Numbered from the stretch's first letter, positions 48,711 through 59,158 are shown. The stretch: 62,417 bases of DNA from Desulfuromonadaceae bacterium (GCA_028712075.1 JAQTQX010000015.1:45210-107626), one strand, 5' to 3'. Numbers and translations are program-made. The notes: generated by a model not told the origin, from the letters alone.

Positions 48711-50950
48711 CCCTGAATAGAACGAAATACGGCGCATGTCTCTTCTGGCTGGTGGCTTTTGCGGTCCTTTATGGTGTCAGCCGGTTTAACTATCCATTAT
48801 TTCACGCCATTGCGGACTCATTTGCCATATTCATTGCGATCGGTATTTGGGTTCTGGTTTGGTACTCACGGCGTTACATGGATGACGATTATCTCCTTTA
48901 CCTGGGCATTGCCTTCCTTTTTTTCGCTAGTCTCGATTTTGTTCACATCTTTGCCGTAAAAGGTATGAATTTGTTTCCCCAATACAGAACAAACCTGGGT
49001 CCACAGTTATATATTGCAAGCCGATACTTGCTGAGCCTTTCTCTGGTTGTTGCATCGCTGTTCATCAATCGCAGGCTCAGGTGGGTATCAGTCGTGTTTG
49101 CCGCCTATTCGCTGGTCACCGCGCTTCTTTTTCTCTCCATCTTCTACTGGCGGAATTTCCCGGTTTGCCACGTTGAGGGGGTGGGGTTGACGACGTTCAA
49201 AGTGGCGAGCGATTACCTGATCTGTCTGGTGTTACTGATCGCCCTGGCCCGGTTGCTGACCAACCGCCGATCATTTGATGCGCGCCTGCTACGCCTGCTT
49301 GCCGCTTCTATCATCCTTTCCATTGCCACCGGGTTGTCTTTCACCCTGTACACGGATGGTTGGGGCATAATGAACGCGGTAGGCCATTTTTTTCAGATAA
49401 TTTCGTTCTATCTGATATATCTTGCCGTGATCGAAACCGGCTTGACCAGGCCCCAGGACATTATATTCAGGAAACTCCAGGAGTCTAATCGTCAACTCGA
49501 AGAGGCCGTGACCACCGCCAACATGCTGGCGGAACAGGCGGAGAAGGCGAACCGCGCCAAGAGTGTTTTCCTGGCGAACATGAGCCATGAGCTGCGCACC
49601 CCCCTGAACGCGGTGCTCGGCTTTTCGCAACTGATGAAGGATGACACGGGTGTTACGGCTGAACAGAGGGGGAACCTTGATATTATCACCCGCAGCGGCG
49701 AACACCTGTTGAACCTGATCAACAACGTGCTGGACATCTCCAAGATCGAGTCGGGCCGTGTGGAACTTGAGGAGTCGTCTCTCGATCTGCACCAGATGGT
49801 GCATGACATAAAATCGTTGATGGCTGTGCGCGCAACGGGGAAGGGGCTCTCTTTTGCCCTGGAACAGTCCCCGGATCTCCCCCGGCAGATCGCCGTCGAT
49901 GGGGGGAAGCTGCGGCAGGTGCTGATCAACCTGATCGGCAACGCCATCAAGTTCACGACCAGCGGCGGAGTCGTTATCCGGGCCATGGCCGGGAAACAGG
50001 AGGATCCCGGACAGGTGCGGGTGTGCTTTGAGGTTGAGGACAGCGGACCCGGTATCCGGCCGGAGGAAAGAGAGCGGATATTCCATCCCTTTGTGCAGTT
50101 GGGGGAACAGGCGTCTGCGGAGGCGGGGACCGGTCTGGGGCTCGCCATATGCAGGCAGTATGTGGGGCTCATGGGGGGGGAGATCGGTGTTACCGGCGAG
50201 CCGGGAAGAGGTTCGATCTTTCATTTCGAGATACCGGTAACACTCCTCATCTCCGGTGCGATTCCCGCTGCACCTCGCCGTGGCCGCGTTGTCGGGCCTG
50301 CAGAGGATGAACCGTCTCGACGTTTCCTCATCGTTGAGGATCAGCCGGAGAATCGCTTGCTGCTCCGCAAGCTGCTTGAGCCGTTCGGGAATGAACTACG
50401 GGAGGCGGTCAACGGCGTAGAGGCGGTTGCCATTTGGAAGGAATGGCATCCCGATCTGATCTTCATGGACATCCGGATGCCGGTCATGGACGGGCTGGAA
50501 GCGACCCGCCGGATCAAGGCGACCGATACTGGCGCCAAGACCAGGATCATCGCCATCACCGCCCATACCCTGGAGGAGGAGCGGCGGGAGATCCAGGCGG
50601 CGGGATGTGACGATTTCATTCGCAAGCCCTACCGGGACCGGGAGGTCTATGATGCACTGATGCGACATCTCGGCATGCGCTTCCGCTACGATGAAGAAAA
50701 AGTGGCAACAGCCCTGAAAAAGGAGCCCGCTGTGACCGCCGATGAGCTGTCAGGAATTCCGCTCGATCTCGCTGTTGATCTGTCGAAAGCCGTGGAACTT
50801 CTGAACGGCCCGCTCATTCTCGATGTGGTACGCCGCATCGGCGAACGTGACCATGATCTGGGTGAACGCCTGCGCCGGATGGCGGAGGATCTGCGCTATA
50901 TAGAACTGCTCGGTGTCCTGGACGGCCTGGCGGAAAGGAGGGGGGCGTGA
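48707..50950 (+). CDS. MASE3 hybrid histidine kinase (second copy)
   Basis: 747 residues. A MASE3 membrane sensor (about 8-250) with FVHIFAVKGMNLF and GPQLYIASRYLL is followed by HisKA with [11 protein letters not shown] (H294), HATPase (about 400-515), a receiver (about 540-660; FMDIRMPVMDGLEA) and a C-terminal helical domain. The GTG at 48707 overlaps the stop of the giant kinase; AAGGAGG lies nine bases upstream. The catalytic half closely follows the kinase at 32448 (both have GLEATRRIK- or GLEAIRRIK-type receivers and [18 protein letters not shown]), while the sensor matches that at 39270, showing domain exchange. Confidence 0.91.
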   Translation: MTLNRTKYGACLFWLVAFAVLYGVSRFNYPLFHAIADSFAIFIAIGIWVLVWYSRRYMDDDYLLYLGIAFLFFASLDFVHIFAVKGMNLFPQYRTNLGPQLYIASRYLLSLSLVVASLFINRRLRWVSVVFAAYSLVTALLFLSIFYWRNFPVCHVEGVGLTTFKVASDYLICLVLLIALARLLTNRRSFDARLLRLLAASIILSIATGLSFTLYTDGWGIMNAVGHFFQIISFYLIYLAVIETGLTRPQDIIFRKLQESNRQLEEAVTTANMLAEQAEKANRAKSVFLANMSHELRTPLNAVLGFSQLMKDDTGVTAEQRGNLDIITRSGEHLLNLINNVLDISKIESGRVELEESSLDLHQMVHDIKSLMAVRATGKGLSFALEQSPDLPRQIAVDGGKLRQVLINLIGNAIKFTTSGGVVIRAMAGKQEDPGQVRVCFEVEDSGPGIRPEERERIFHPFVQLGEQASAEAGTGLGLAICRQYVGLMGGEIGVTGEPGRGSIFHFEIPVTLLISGAIPAAPRRGRVVGPAEDEPSRRFLIVEDQPENRLLLRKLLEPFGNELREAVNGVEAVAIWKEWHPDLIFMDIRMPVMDGLEATRRIKATDTGAKTRIIAITAHTLEEERREIQAAGCDDFIRKPYRDREVYDALMRHLGMRFRYDEEKVATALKKEPAVTADELSGIPLDLAVDLSKAVELLNGPLILDVVRRIGERDHDLGERLRRMAEDLRYIELLGVLDGLAERRGA

Positions 50951-52743
50951 GCGCCGCACAAGAGGGACGTATGAACGCCGGCGCTGCGTATCAGGATGAA
51001 ATTCTCGTTGTCGACGACACCACCGGCAGCCTGAAGCTGCTGGAAGAGATTCTTGCCGCCGCCGGGTATCTGGTGCGGTTGTCCAGCGATGGCGAGCTTG
51101 CCCTGCGCAGCGCAAACATCCAGCCGCCTGCACTGGTTCTGCTCGATATACGGATGCCGGGGATGGACGGATACGAGGTATGCCGACGCCTGAAAGAGGA
51201 TGACAAGACCCGCTCCATTCCAGTGATATTCCTCAGTATTCTGGAAGATGACCGGGAGAAGGTCAAAGCGTTCGAAGCCGGCGGCGTAGATTATATCAAC
51301 AAACCGTTTCGCCCCGCAGAGGTACTTGCACGGGTTAAGACGCATCTCGCGCTGCGGCATGCACTGCTTGATCTGGAGGCGCGCAATGCCGAGCTGGAAG
51401 AGGCCAGCGCGACGCTGGAGGATAAAGTAAGCGAGCGCTCTGCGGAATTGGAACAGAGCAATCGGAAACTCCGGGAACAGATAGAGGTGCATCTTCAGAT
51501 GCTCGAGGTGTTGCGGGAAAACAAGGCGAGGCTTTCAGAGGCTCAGCGTATCGCAAAGATCGGGAATTGGGAGTGGGATGTCCCCACTAACAAGCTGTGG
51601 TGGTCCGATGAGACTTTTCGTATCTTCGGGATGAAACCCGGAGAGTTTGGGGCAGACTTTGAGTCCTTTATCAATGCAGTACACCCGGACGACCGGGAGC
51701 GCGTGCAAACCTCAATCAAGGATACCTTGCAGTCAGATTCGGGAGGCTGGCAGATCGACTATCGGATTGCCGCTGCCGACGGAGCCATTCACTTTGTCCA
51801 TGAAGAAGCGGAGACTGTGTTCGATTGCAACGGCAGGCCGTTGAAAAGGTTCGGCACTGTGCAGGACATCACCGCACGCCAACGGGCCAACGAGGAAATC
51901 TGCAGTCTCAACGAAGGTCTCGAGCTTCGCGTCAAAGAGCGAACCGCAGAGCTGGATGAGAGCCAACGGGCATTAATGAACATCGTAGGTGATCTGAATC
52001 TGCAGACCGCAGAGTTGGAGGATGCAAACTCCAAACTTCAGGAACTGGATCGGATGAAATCGATGTTTATCGCCTCCATGAGCCACGAACTCAGGACCCC
52101 CTTGAACTCGATAATCGGTTTCTCACGTATTGTGCTTGCAGAATGGATCGGACCGTTGAACGGAGAACAGAAAGAGAATCTCTCGACGGTACTCAGATCC
52201 GGCAGTCATCTGTTGTCTTTAGTAAATGATGTCATAGACGTTTCCAAGATAGAGGCCGGTATGATAGAGGTGATTGCCGATGATTTTGATGTCTTTGATG
52301 TTGTTGCGGAAGTAGCAGAGTCCTTCGAGAACGACGTCGGTGTCAAGGGCGTTACACTCACGGTTCCGGCACTGCATTATCCGCTGCATACGGATAGAAC
52401 CAGGCTTCTGCAATGCCTGTTGAACCTGGTGAGCAATGCGGTCAAGTACACGGAAAAGGGGACGATCACCGTAAGTGCGAAATTAGCGGAAGGTAGCTGC
52501 ATGATGGAACTGTCAGTGGCTGATACCGGAATCGGTATAGCCGAAGATGATCTCGGCAAGCTCTTCATCCCTTTTGTCCGCCTGGATTCCCCTCTTCGCA
52601 CAACCGTGCCCGGTACCGGGCTGGGGCTGTATCTCACCAGGAAACTGGTAAGGGAAGTGCTTCGGGGCGACATTACGGTAACAAGCATCCCCTGTGTTGG
52701 CAGCACGTTTGTGTTGACGGTGCCGGTTTCTTTACAACAGTAA
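50947..52743 (+). CDS. REC-PAS histidine kinase
   Basis: 598 residues, soluble. A receiver (about 15-130; LLDIRMPGMDGYE, KPFRP), a coiled coil (about 135-190), a PAS domain (about 200-315), a second coil, HisKA with [11 protein letters not shown] (H380) and HATPase (about 480-595) follow in order. The GTG at 50947 overlaps the upstream stop and follows a G-rich ribosome site; an ATG at 50971 is the alternative. The C-terminal cassette from SQRALMNIVGDLN onward nearly repeats the end of the giant kinase at 42963, a recent duplication. An input receiver with no output receiver suggests it is itself controlled by phosphorylation. Confidence 0.91.
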   Translation: MSAAQEGRMNAGAAYQDEILVVDDTTGSLKLLEEILAAAGYLVRLSSDGELALRSANIQPPALVLLDIRMPGMDGYEVCRRLKEDDKTRSIPVIFLSILEDDREKVKAFEAGGVDYINKPFRPAEVLARVKTHLALRHALLDLEARNAELEEASATLEDKVSERSAELEQSNRKLREQIEVHLQMLEVLRENKARLSEAQRIAKIGNWEWDVPTNKLWWSDETFRIFGMKPGEFGADFESFINAVHPDDRERVQTSIKDTLQSDSGGWQIDYRIAAADGAIHFVHEEAETVFDCNGRPLKRFGTVQDITARQRANEEICSLNEGLELRVKERTAELDESQRALMNIVGDLNLQTAELEDANSKLQELDRMKSMFIASMSHELRTPLNSIIGFSRIVLAEWIGPLNGEQKENLSTVLRSGSHLLSLVNDVIDVSKIEAGMIEVIADDFDVFDVVAEVAESFENDVGVKGVTLTVPALHYPLHTDRTRLLQCLLNLVSNAVKYTEKGTITVSAKLAEGSCMMELSVADTGIGIAEDDLGKLFIPFVRLDSPLRTTVPGTGLGLYLTRKLVREVLRGDITVTSIPCVGSTFVLTVPVSLQQ

Positions 52744-52746
52744 CGG

Positions 52747-52827
52747 CAAATCCCCCCTAGCCCCCCTTTCAAAAAGGGGGGGACTTAAAATCTCCCCCTT
52801 TAAGAAAGGGGGATTAAGGGGGATTTG
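52747..52827. repeat. Inverted-repeat element (AAATCCCCC type)
   Basis: The outer arms CAAATCCCCCC (52747-) and GGGGGATTTG (to 52827) pair. Inner hairpins CCCCCCTTTCAAAAAGGGGGG and CTCCCCCTTTAAGAAAGGGGG follow the same plan as the element at 59038. Confidence 0.75.
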
Positions 52828-52850
52828 ATTTTGATTTCAAGGAGGTCGCA

Positions 52851-53240
52851 ATGCGAAAAGTTCTTGTCGTTGAAGATAATAAAGACAATTTCAAGATGAC
52901 CAACTATGCTCTTACGCGGGCCGGATACGAGGTGCTCTGGGCCGAAAGAGGTGAGGATGGTGTCGAGCTGGTCAACAGGGAACGACCGCTGTTTATCCTG
53001 ATGGATATTAATCTTCCCGGCATCGACGGCATCGAGACCACCAAAAGGATACGGGAATCGGAGGCAAACCGGGACATCCCTATTATCGCAATTACCGCCC
53101 ATGCCATGAGTGGTGACCGGGAGCGGATCATCGCAGCAGGGTGCAATGCATATATCGAAAAGCCGATAGACCCCATAACCATCGTCGAACAAATCCACAA
53201 AATCATAGGACTGCAAGCCGATGAAAATCCTGATCGTTGA
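52851..53240 (+). CDS. Single-domain response regulator (DivK/CheY-like)
   Basis: 129 residues, receiver only: acidic pocket VVEDNKDN, acceptor Asp in LMDINLPGIDG, the conserved Thr in AITAHAMSGD and Lys in EKPIDP. Such proteins shuttle phosphate between kinases or act by binding a partner. AAGGAGG lies upstream of the ATG. It overlaps the next gene by 20 bases, so it is probably coupled to that kinase. Confidence 0.93.
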   Translation: MRKVLVVEDNKDNFKMTNYALTRAGYEVLWAERGEDGVELVNRERPLFILMDINLPGIDGIETTKRIRESEANRDIPIIAITAHAMSGDRERIIAAGCNAYIEKPIDPITIVEQIHKIIGLQADENPDR

Positions 53241-54396
53241 CGATACCACTGATGACCGTAACGTACTCCGTTACGCTCTGGAAGCCCATGGACACGAAGT
53301 CATGGAGGCCTGCAATGGGCAGGAAGGCGCTCTGTTGGCCGCTGCTCAGGTATTTGATCTGATACTGTCCGATGTGCTCATGCCGGTCATGGACGGTTTC
53401 CAGTTTCTCCGCACTCTCAGGGGATCCAGCTCCATACCGTTTGTTTTCTACTCCGCTGCGTATGGCGGAATGCGGGACAAGCAGCTTGCCGCCTCTCTGG
53501 GTGCGACCGGTTTTCTGGTCAAGCCGATGGATCCGGTGGTTCTGATCGAGGAACTCGAACGAATTGCGGGTCGAGGGCCGAAAGTGAGCTCCGGAATTAT
53601 TGAGGAAGACATTGAGTACCTGAAGAAATACAGCCAGGTTGTGGCTTCCAAGCTTGAAGAGAAGGTGCGGGAACTTGAACAGACTCTGGTTGAACGCAAG
53701 CGGGGGGAAGAGCTGCTACTGGCCAAACAGCAACGGCTGACCGAAATGGCGATGGAGCTTTCCATCGCTGAAGAGCGCGAACGGCGGCGGATTGCCGTCG
53801 AACTCCACGATAGTATCAGCCAGACCCTTTTGCTCGGAAAGATAAAACTCCGCTCGCTGATAGCCAAGCATCCCGACACCAATGACAAACATGAGCTCGA
53901 AGAGATTCTGCATCTCCAGGACGATATGATCCGGTCTGTACGCTCGTTGACGCAGCAGTTGTCTCCGCCGATTCTTTCCGTTGCAGGTCTGGAAGATGCG
54001 CTGGAGTGGCTCGGTAAACGGATGATGGAAGATTACGGTCTGCGGGTGCTGTTTGTCGATGACCAGAGCCTCAAGCCGCTTACCGAGGATATGCGCGCCA
54101 TCGTTTTTCAGGCGTGCCGTGAACTCCTCATCAATGTTGCCAAACACGCGGAAACCGAATCAGCACGGGTTATCATCGGCAGGGAAGGAGACCGCTTCTA
54201 CCTTGCGGTCGAAGACCATGGGGTGGGTTTTGATCTTGCTGAATCCGTCCACGCCGGTTCGTGGGACCTGGGTTTCGGGCTTTTCAGTATCAGGGAACGG
54301 ATCAAACACCTTGGTGGCGAAGTGCTTATCGAATCCGCTTCGCATCAGGGAACGCGCGTTACCTTGTGGGTGGGGCTTAAGGCTGATGAGAGATAA
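53221..54396 (+). CDS. REC-HisKA_3 histidine kinase (NarX type)
   Basis: 391 residues, soluble. The receiver (1-120; [17 protein letters not shown]) is very similar to the first receiver of the gene at 24540. A coiled coil precedes a HisKA_3 domain with RRRIAVELHDSISQ (H196) and HATPase with NVAKHAE, DHGVGFD and GFGLFSIRER. This class phosphorylates NarL/LuxR-type regulators, and one follows at 54506. The last residues (ADER) and the stop lie in a GATGAGAGAT-type repeat. Confidence 0.91.
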   Translation: MKILIVDDTTDDRNVLRYALEAHGHEVMEACNGQEGALLAAAQVFDLILSDVLMPVMDGFQFLRTLRGSSSIPFVFYSAAYGGMRDKQLAASLGATGFLVKPMDPVVLIEELERIAGRGPKVSSGIIEEDIEYLKKYSQVVASKLEEKVRELEQTLVERKRGEELLLAKQQRLTEMAMELSIAEERERRRIAVELHDSISQTLLLGKIKLRSLIAKHPDTNDKHELEEILHLQDDMIRSVRSLTQQLSPPILSVAGLEDALEWLGKRMMEDYGLRVLFVDDQSLKPLTEDMRAIVFQACRELLINVAKHAETESARVIIGREGDRFYLAVEDHGVGFDLAESVHAGSWDLGFGLFSIRERIKHLGGEVLIESASHQGTRVTLWVGLKADER

Positions 54397-54479
54397 GGAA
54401 AAGGCTTGATGAGAGATGAGAGATGAAGGGTGAAAGGTGAAGGAAGTTGATAGTTTTTCTCATCCCTCATCCCTCATCG
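54384..54479. repeat. GATGAGAGAT-type inverted repeat
   Basis: The left side (54384-54443) contains tandem GATGAGAGAT units; the right side CTCATCCCTCATCCCTCATC (54459-54478) is their approximate complement. The first unit overlaps the end of the kinase gene at 53221. Confidence 0.55.
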
Positions 54480-54505
54480 GTTTTTTGGATAATTAAGGAG
54501 ACAGT

Positions 54506-55153
54506 ATGAGTATCAGGGTAATGGTCGCTGATGACCATGCGGTTGTACGGCAAGGTTTTCAAGCGCTTTTAAATTATGAAGCCGATATCGAGGTGGTTGC
54601 CGAGGCGGCCAATGGCCTGGAAGCGATCCGTCTGGCGCGGGAGTTCGTCCCCGACGTGATCATCATGGATTTGAACATGCCGGAGGTGAACGGAATCGAG
54701 GCGACACGGCAGATCCTGAAAGAAAACTCCACCATCAAAATAATCATTCTCTCCATGGTGCTGGATCAAGCCTGCGTTTCGTTGGCGCTTAAAAGCGGGG
54801 CCACCGGATATACCCTCAAGGATTGCAGCTCCGATGAACTGATCACCGCCATTCATTCGGCAATGGCGGGGTTTCCCCACCTCTGCCGCGAGGTTACCGC
54901 GCTGCTTATCAAAGACTATACCCAGGAGAGCGGTGAGTGCCGGAACGAACGGAATTCCCCTCTTTCAAAACGTGAGCTGGAGGTGCTGCGCCTCATCGCC
55001 GACGGCAAGAACCCCAAGGAAATCGCTTTTGAATTCGGTGTCAGTGTCAAGACCGTTGAAACCCAGCGCATGAACATCATGAAAAAGCTCGATTTGTTCA
55101 GCATAGCGGAGCTGACCAAATATGCCATTCGCATTGGTTTGAGCAACGCCTGA
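54506..55153 (+). CDS. NarL/LuxR-family response regulator
   Basis: 215 residues. The receiver (1-120) has [10 protein letters not shown] and the acceptor Asp in [11 protein letters not shown]. The C-terminal LuxR helix-turn-helix (150-210) has [15 protein letters not shown] and [17 protein letters not shown]. It is the only DNA-binding output in the signalling array. It lies 109 bases after the HisKA_3 kinase and is probably its partner. AAGGAG precedes the ATG. Confidence 0.94.
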   Translation: MSIRVMVADDHAVVRQGFQALLNYEADIEVVAEAANGLEAIRLAREFVPDVIIMDLNMPEVNGIEATRQILKENSTIKIIILSMVLDQACVSLALKSGATGYTLKDCSSDELITAIHSAMAGFPHLCREVTALLIKDYTQESGECRNERNSPLSKRELEVLRLIADGKNPKEIAFEFGVSVKTVETQRMNIMKKLDLFSIAELTKYAIRIGLSNA

Positions 55154-55184
55154 ATATTCCATCTTGAACAGTACTCAGTAATCC

Positions 55185-55216
55185 CAGGCGACCGATTCAG
55201 GCCGCCTGTTGTTTTA
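55185..55216 (+). terminator. Possible terminator after the LuxR regulator
   Basis: CAGGCG (55185-55190) pairs with CGCCTG (55203-55208), followed by TTGTTTTA. The stem is short, so confidence is limited. The rest of the 206-base gap shows nothing clear. Confidence 0.4.
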
Positions 55217-55359
55217 TTTCCCCTCACCTATCATCCATTCCCCTATTCCTCTCTAAGATATTTCGTAGCAGTTTTTCGTATTGCCTCATTTCATCAACGG
55301 AGCGCGTTGTATACACTGATAACTCAGCATATTTCACCATTTTCCTGTCCGAGAAAAAC

Positions 55360-56259
55360 ATGAACAACCAGGCAACCGTACTTGTAATTGATGACATTGA
55401 ACAATTCCGTATCTACCTGAAAACGGTATTGGAGGTGTGCGGTTATCGCGTGGTCACGGCAGAGGGCGGGAGTAAAGGGTTGGAACTGTTTAAACAGGAG
55501 ACGCCCGATCTCGTTCTGGTCGATTTGCTAATGCCGGATATGCATGGCTTGGACGTGATCGCCGAAATCCACAAGATGAACTGCTTTGTGCCGATTATCG
55601 TCATATCCGGGCAAGGTCAGCTTGTCGACTCTATTGAGGCGACGAGGCGCGGCGCGTGCGACTACCTGATCAAACCGATTAACAAGAACGATCTTGATTT
55701 TTCCATCGGCCGCTGCCTTGAACGAACACGGCTTCTTCGGGAGAACAGCATGTATCGGGAACGTCTGGAACAGTTGGTGCGAAGCCAGACCAGGGAACTC
55801 CGGGAGAGCAGGGCGCGTTATCGAAGGCTTCTTGAGTCGGTCACCAATTATGTCTATACCGTCACCGTCAAGGACGGCAAGCCGCTGGAAACCATCCACA
55901 GGCCGGGGTGCGAGCGGATAACCGGCCATTCCCTGAAGGAATTCAGCGCCGATCCCGGTCTCTGGTTCCGGATCATTCACAAAGATGATCGCCCCCTGGT
56001 ATTCGGCCTGGCGCAACATCTTCTGACCAATTCACACAACCACACCATTGAACACCGCATTCTTCACAAGGATGGTTCCATTCGCTGGGTCACCAACACT
56101 CTGGTTCCCAGTTGGAACGCGCAAACAATCCTTATCCCGCACAAAAGCATCTCAGGCACTGAAGTAGATTACTATGACGGAGTTATCACCGATATAACCC
56201 GGCGTAAAGTGGCCGAAGAGGAGTTGAGAAAGCAGTTGGATAGGGTCACTTCACATTAG
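55360..56259 (+). CDS. REC-PAS protein without output domain
   Basis: 299 residues. The receiver (about 5-122) has LVDLLMPDMHGLD and KPINKND; after a coiled coil (125-155) a PAS/PAC domain (about 158-285) has HRILHKDGSIRWV. It is a paralogue of the REC-PAS part of the gene at 30428 (shared ESVTNYVYTV/ASVTSYMYTV and GPGC/RPGC segments) but ends in KQLDRVTSH without the VGREL tail. It probably works with the hybrid kinase that follows 26 bases later. Confidence 0.85.
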   Translation: MNNQATVLVIDDIEQFRIYLKTVLEVCGYRVVTAEGGSKGLELFKQETPDLVLVDLLMPDMHGLDVIAEIHKMNCFVPIIVISGQGQLVDSIEATRRGACDYLIKPINKNDLDFSIGRCLERTRLLRENSMYRERLEQLVRSQTRELRESRARYRRLLESVTNYVYTVTVKDGKPLETIHRPGCERITGHSLKEFSADPGLWFRIIHKDDRPLVFGLAQHLLTNSHNHTIEHRILHKDGSIRWVTNTLVPSWNAQTILIPHKSISGTEVDYYDGVITDITRRKVAEEELRKQLDRVTSH

Positions 56260-56285
56260 TTCCAGTTATATCGAAGGAGAACATC

Positions 56286-59036
56286 ATGCTTTCACATACC
56301 GCAACATTGCCTACAAAGAATGTTCCCATCGTACGCTTTCGCATTGCTACGATCTGTGCCTGGACTCTCTTTGCCATTATCACCGCCATCTGGGAATGCA
56401 ATGACAATATGGAGTTTAAAGCATTCACCGCCCAATCCATTGCCCGTGCGAACAGCGGTGTCAACGTCACCATCCTTATGACCGAGCTTGAACATGCCAT
56501 GAGTCACAGCAACGTCACGCATGTTGCCATCATAACCATCATCTGGTTGATGGGGTTGGTCGGAGTCTGGTTCGGTTTCCGCAGGATTAGCAGTGCCACA
56601 GACGCACTCATAGCTGAGCGGGATAATCTCAGTTCCGTGTTCGACGCGACGCCGATGCCGATGCTGCTGTTCGGCGACCGGATGGAGGTAGTGCGGGCCA
56701 ACTCGGCATTCCGGGGCTACTGTATCGATTACGACGCTCTCCCCGACAAGCGCTGCGGCACACTCCTGAAATGCGTCAACTCCTTTGTCGATACGGGGTG
56801 CGGCAATTCCCCGGCCTGTGATCCGTGCCGCCTCATGCGCGCCTTGCGGGGGGTTTCAAGAAGCGGGGCGCCTGACCACGGCGAAACAACCGTTTTACGA
56901 GCCGAGCGGGATGGCGGCATGACGGAGATATCGCTGCTGTACGGCGTTGAGTCGGTGTTGCTTGATGGTCAAAGCCACGTGCTGATGTCGTTCATGGACA
57001 TCAGTGAGCGCCACCGTATGGAAAAGAAACTTGCGGCCAGTGAACAGGAATTCCGCTCCCTGGCCGAAACATTGCCGGATAACATTGCCCGCTATGACCG
57101 CGACTGCCGTGTCCTCTATATCAACCCCGTGCTGGAGAAGACGCTTGGCATGCCGCTGGAGCTGGTCATAGGCAAGGTCCCCACGGAAATTCCGTCAACC
57201 GTACCATTCGACGAATATGAGACCAGACTCCGGAGCGTGCTTGCAAGCGGTATAGATAACGAGATGGATCTCCTTCGTTCCGACGGTGAAGGGGGGATCT
57301 TGTACTCTCATATTCAGATGGTCGCCGAGCGCGATAATGAAGGGAATATTATCGGCGCCCTGGCCATCGGGCACAACATCACTGAATTGAAACGTCTGGA
57401 GAAACAACAGGCGGCACACGAACAGGAGTTCCGCGCCCTGGTGGATAATAATCCTGACGCCATTGTCCGTTATGACCAGTTTTGCCGCCGAATTTACGTC
57501 AATCCGGCCATGGAACAGCTGTCAAGTCAATCGGCTGATCGTTTGATCGGCAAAGCTCCCGCCGAGGTATCCGTGTTTACTCCGGAAGTGAACCAGGAGA
57601 TTCAGGACACTGTGAATAGGGTGTTTGAACGGTGCGTTTCACAGGAGCTCGAGCTGACGTGGAAGGATTCCGGCGGCATGATACACCATGTTCTCACCCG
57701 TTATGTTCCTGAATTAGGTGCGAATAGAGAAGTGACGAGCGTTCTCTCCATTGCGCGGGACATTACGGCGTTTCGTAATATGGAGGCTCAATTGCAGCAC
57801 GCGCAGAAGATTGAATCCATCGGTCTTCTGGCTGGAGGCGTGGCCCACGACTTCAACAATATCCTTTCAGTGATCGGAGGGTATGCCGAACTGCTGAAGC
57901 TCACCATCACGGAGAACGAGGAAATAATTTCATATGCCCGGGAGATTTCCGATTTCGTGAACCGGGGAGCAGAGCTGACCAGAAGCCTGCTCGCGTTCAG
58001 CGGCAAGCACGAGCTGCAGAAACAGTACGACAGTCTCAACCAGATCGTCACCAATCTGCAAAAAAGTATGTCACGGCTGCTGAGCTCGGACATCACGCTC
58101 TCCTTTGAGCTCTGCGACGACCAGCTTCCGGTATTCGCAGATCGAAGCCAGATTGAACAGATATTGATAAACCTGATTGTGAACGCTCGCGACGCCCTCT
58201 CACCAGGCGGCCGGATATGTGTGGATACTGCATTGGTGGAGGTGCGGGAAGATGTTGTAGAAAGCGGCGCCACACTGACACCCGGAAGCTACGGGCGTAT
58301 CACCGTTTCGGATAACGGGGTCGGGATGGACACAGAAACGATTGCACGGATATTCGATCCGTTCTTCACCACCAAGGGGGCGGGCAAGGGGACCGGCCTG
58401 GGACTTGCCATTGTTTTCGGCATCGTCGGTAATCATGGCGGCCATATCTCTGTGGAAAGCTCACCGGGAAATGGCGCGGCGTTCAGGGTCTATCTGCCTG
58501 TTTATCACGGGAACAAGCGGCCGAAGCAGCTGCAAGAGCCGCAGAGCGCAGAACTTCTCGGCAACGAGACGGTGCTGCTGGCCGATGATGAACCGAATCT
58601 GCAGCAGATGACCGCTAAAATACTCAGACAATATGGCTACACAGTTCTGACAGCTACCGACGGGGAAGAGGCGCTTCAAGTATTTGAGGCGCACAAGGAG
58701 GATATACAGGCGGTTATCATTGATATGATCATGCCGCGCATGAACGGACGTGAAACCATAGCGCGACTGAGGTACCAAAAACCGGATCTGCCGATAATTC
58801 TCACCAGCGGCTATTGCGACGTTGTCGTCGATGAGTCTGATATGTGTTTTTTGCCAAAACCGGTGCATTTCAAAAAGCTGATGGTGACACTCCGTGCCTT
58901 ACTGGGGAGAGAAGCTTACGGGTCGGTCTCCGAGTATTGCGCGGATGAAGATAACCCGCATCATCCGGATCTGTTTCAGGGGCATCCTGTTTTGGTTTGT
59001 GAGGACGAGGATGTTGAGGCGGATGATTGGCTGTAA
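56286..59036 (+). CDS. Membrane hybrid kinase with Cys-rich PAS domain
   Basis: 916 residues. Two membrane helices (about 18-36 and 80-98) flank a short periplasmic loop. Three PAS domains follow (about 110-245, 250-370, 378-500). The first holds five cysteines (157, 163, 172, 178, 181; [11 protein letters not shown]), possibly a metal or Fe-S site. HisKA with GGVAHDFNN (H521), HATPase (about 625-740, GTGLGLA) and a receiver (about 760-875; [11 protein letters not shown]) complete it. An acidic, His-containing tail ends in [15 protein letters not shown] precedes the ATG. Redox input is a reasonable guess from the cysteines. Confidence 0.91.
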   Translation: MLSHTATLPTKNVPIVRFRIATICAWTLFAIITAIWECNDNMEFKAFTAQSIARANSGVNVTILMTELEHAMSHSNVTHVAIITIIWLMGLVGVWFGFRRISSATDALIAERDNLSSVFDATPMPMLLFGDRMEVVRANSAFRGYCIDYDALPDKRCGTLLKCVNSFVDTGCGNSPACDPCRLMRALRGVSRSGAPDHGETTVLRAERDGGMTEISLLYGVESVLLDGQSHVLMSFMDISERHRMEKKLAASEQEFRSLAETLPDNIARYDRDCRVLYINPVLEKTLGMPLELVIGKVPTEIPSTVPFDEYETRLRSVLASGIDNEMDLLRSDGEGGILYSHIQMVAERDNEGNIIGALAIGHNITELKRLEKQQAAHEQEFRALVDNNPDAIVRYDQFCRRIYVNPAMEQLSSQSADRLIGKAPAEVSVFTPEVNQEIQDTVNRVFERCVSQELELTWKDSGGMIHHVLTRYVPELGANREVTSVLSIARDITAFRNMEAQLQHAQKIESIGLLAGGVAHDFNNILSVIGGYAELLKLTITENEEIISYAREISDFVNRGAELTRSLLAFSGKHELQKQYDSLNQIVTNLQKSMSRLLSSDITLSFELCDDQLPVFADRSQIEQILINLIVNARDALSPGGRICVDTALVEVREDVVESGATLTPGSYGRITVSDNGVGMDTETIARIFDPFFTTKGAGKGTGLGLAIVFGIVGNHGGHISVESSPGNGAAFRVYLPVYHGNKRPKQLQEPQSAELLGNETVLLADDEPNLQQMTAKILRQYGYTVLTATDGEEALQVFEAHKEDIQAVIIDMIMPRMNGRETIARLRYQKPDLPIILTSGYCDVVVDESDMCFLPKPVHFKKLMVTLRALLGREAYGSVSEYCADEDNPHHPDLFQGHPVLVCEDEDVEADDWL

Positions 59037-59037
59037 G

Positions 59038-59114
59038 TAAATCCCCCTCAATCCCCCTTTCTTAAAGGGGAGGCTTAAAATCCCCCCTTTATGAAAGGGG
59101 GGAGGGGGGATTTG
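59038..59114. repeat. Inverted-repeat element (AAATCCCCC type, second copy)
   Basis: The outer arms TAAATCCCCCTCAATCCCCC (59038-) and GGGGGGATTTG (to 59114) pair, with inner hairpins of the CCCCTTT/AAAGGGG kind. Same plan as 52747; it starts two bases after a kinase stop codon. Confidence 0.7.
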
Positions 59115-59158
59115 CCTTTGAACGTAACAATACAAACCAGCATAAAGGGAGAACAGCC

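Noticed and set aside
52747..59114. C-rich inverted repeats as CRISPR repeats
   Set aside because: They are single palindromic elements far apart, not regularly spaced arrays with unique spacers.
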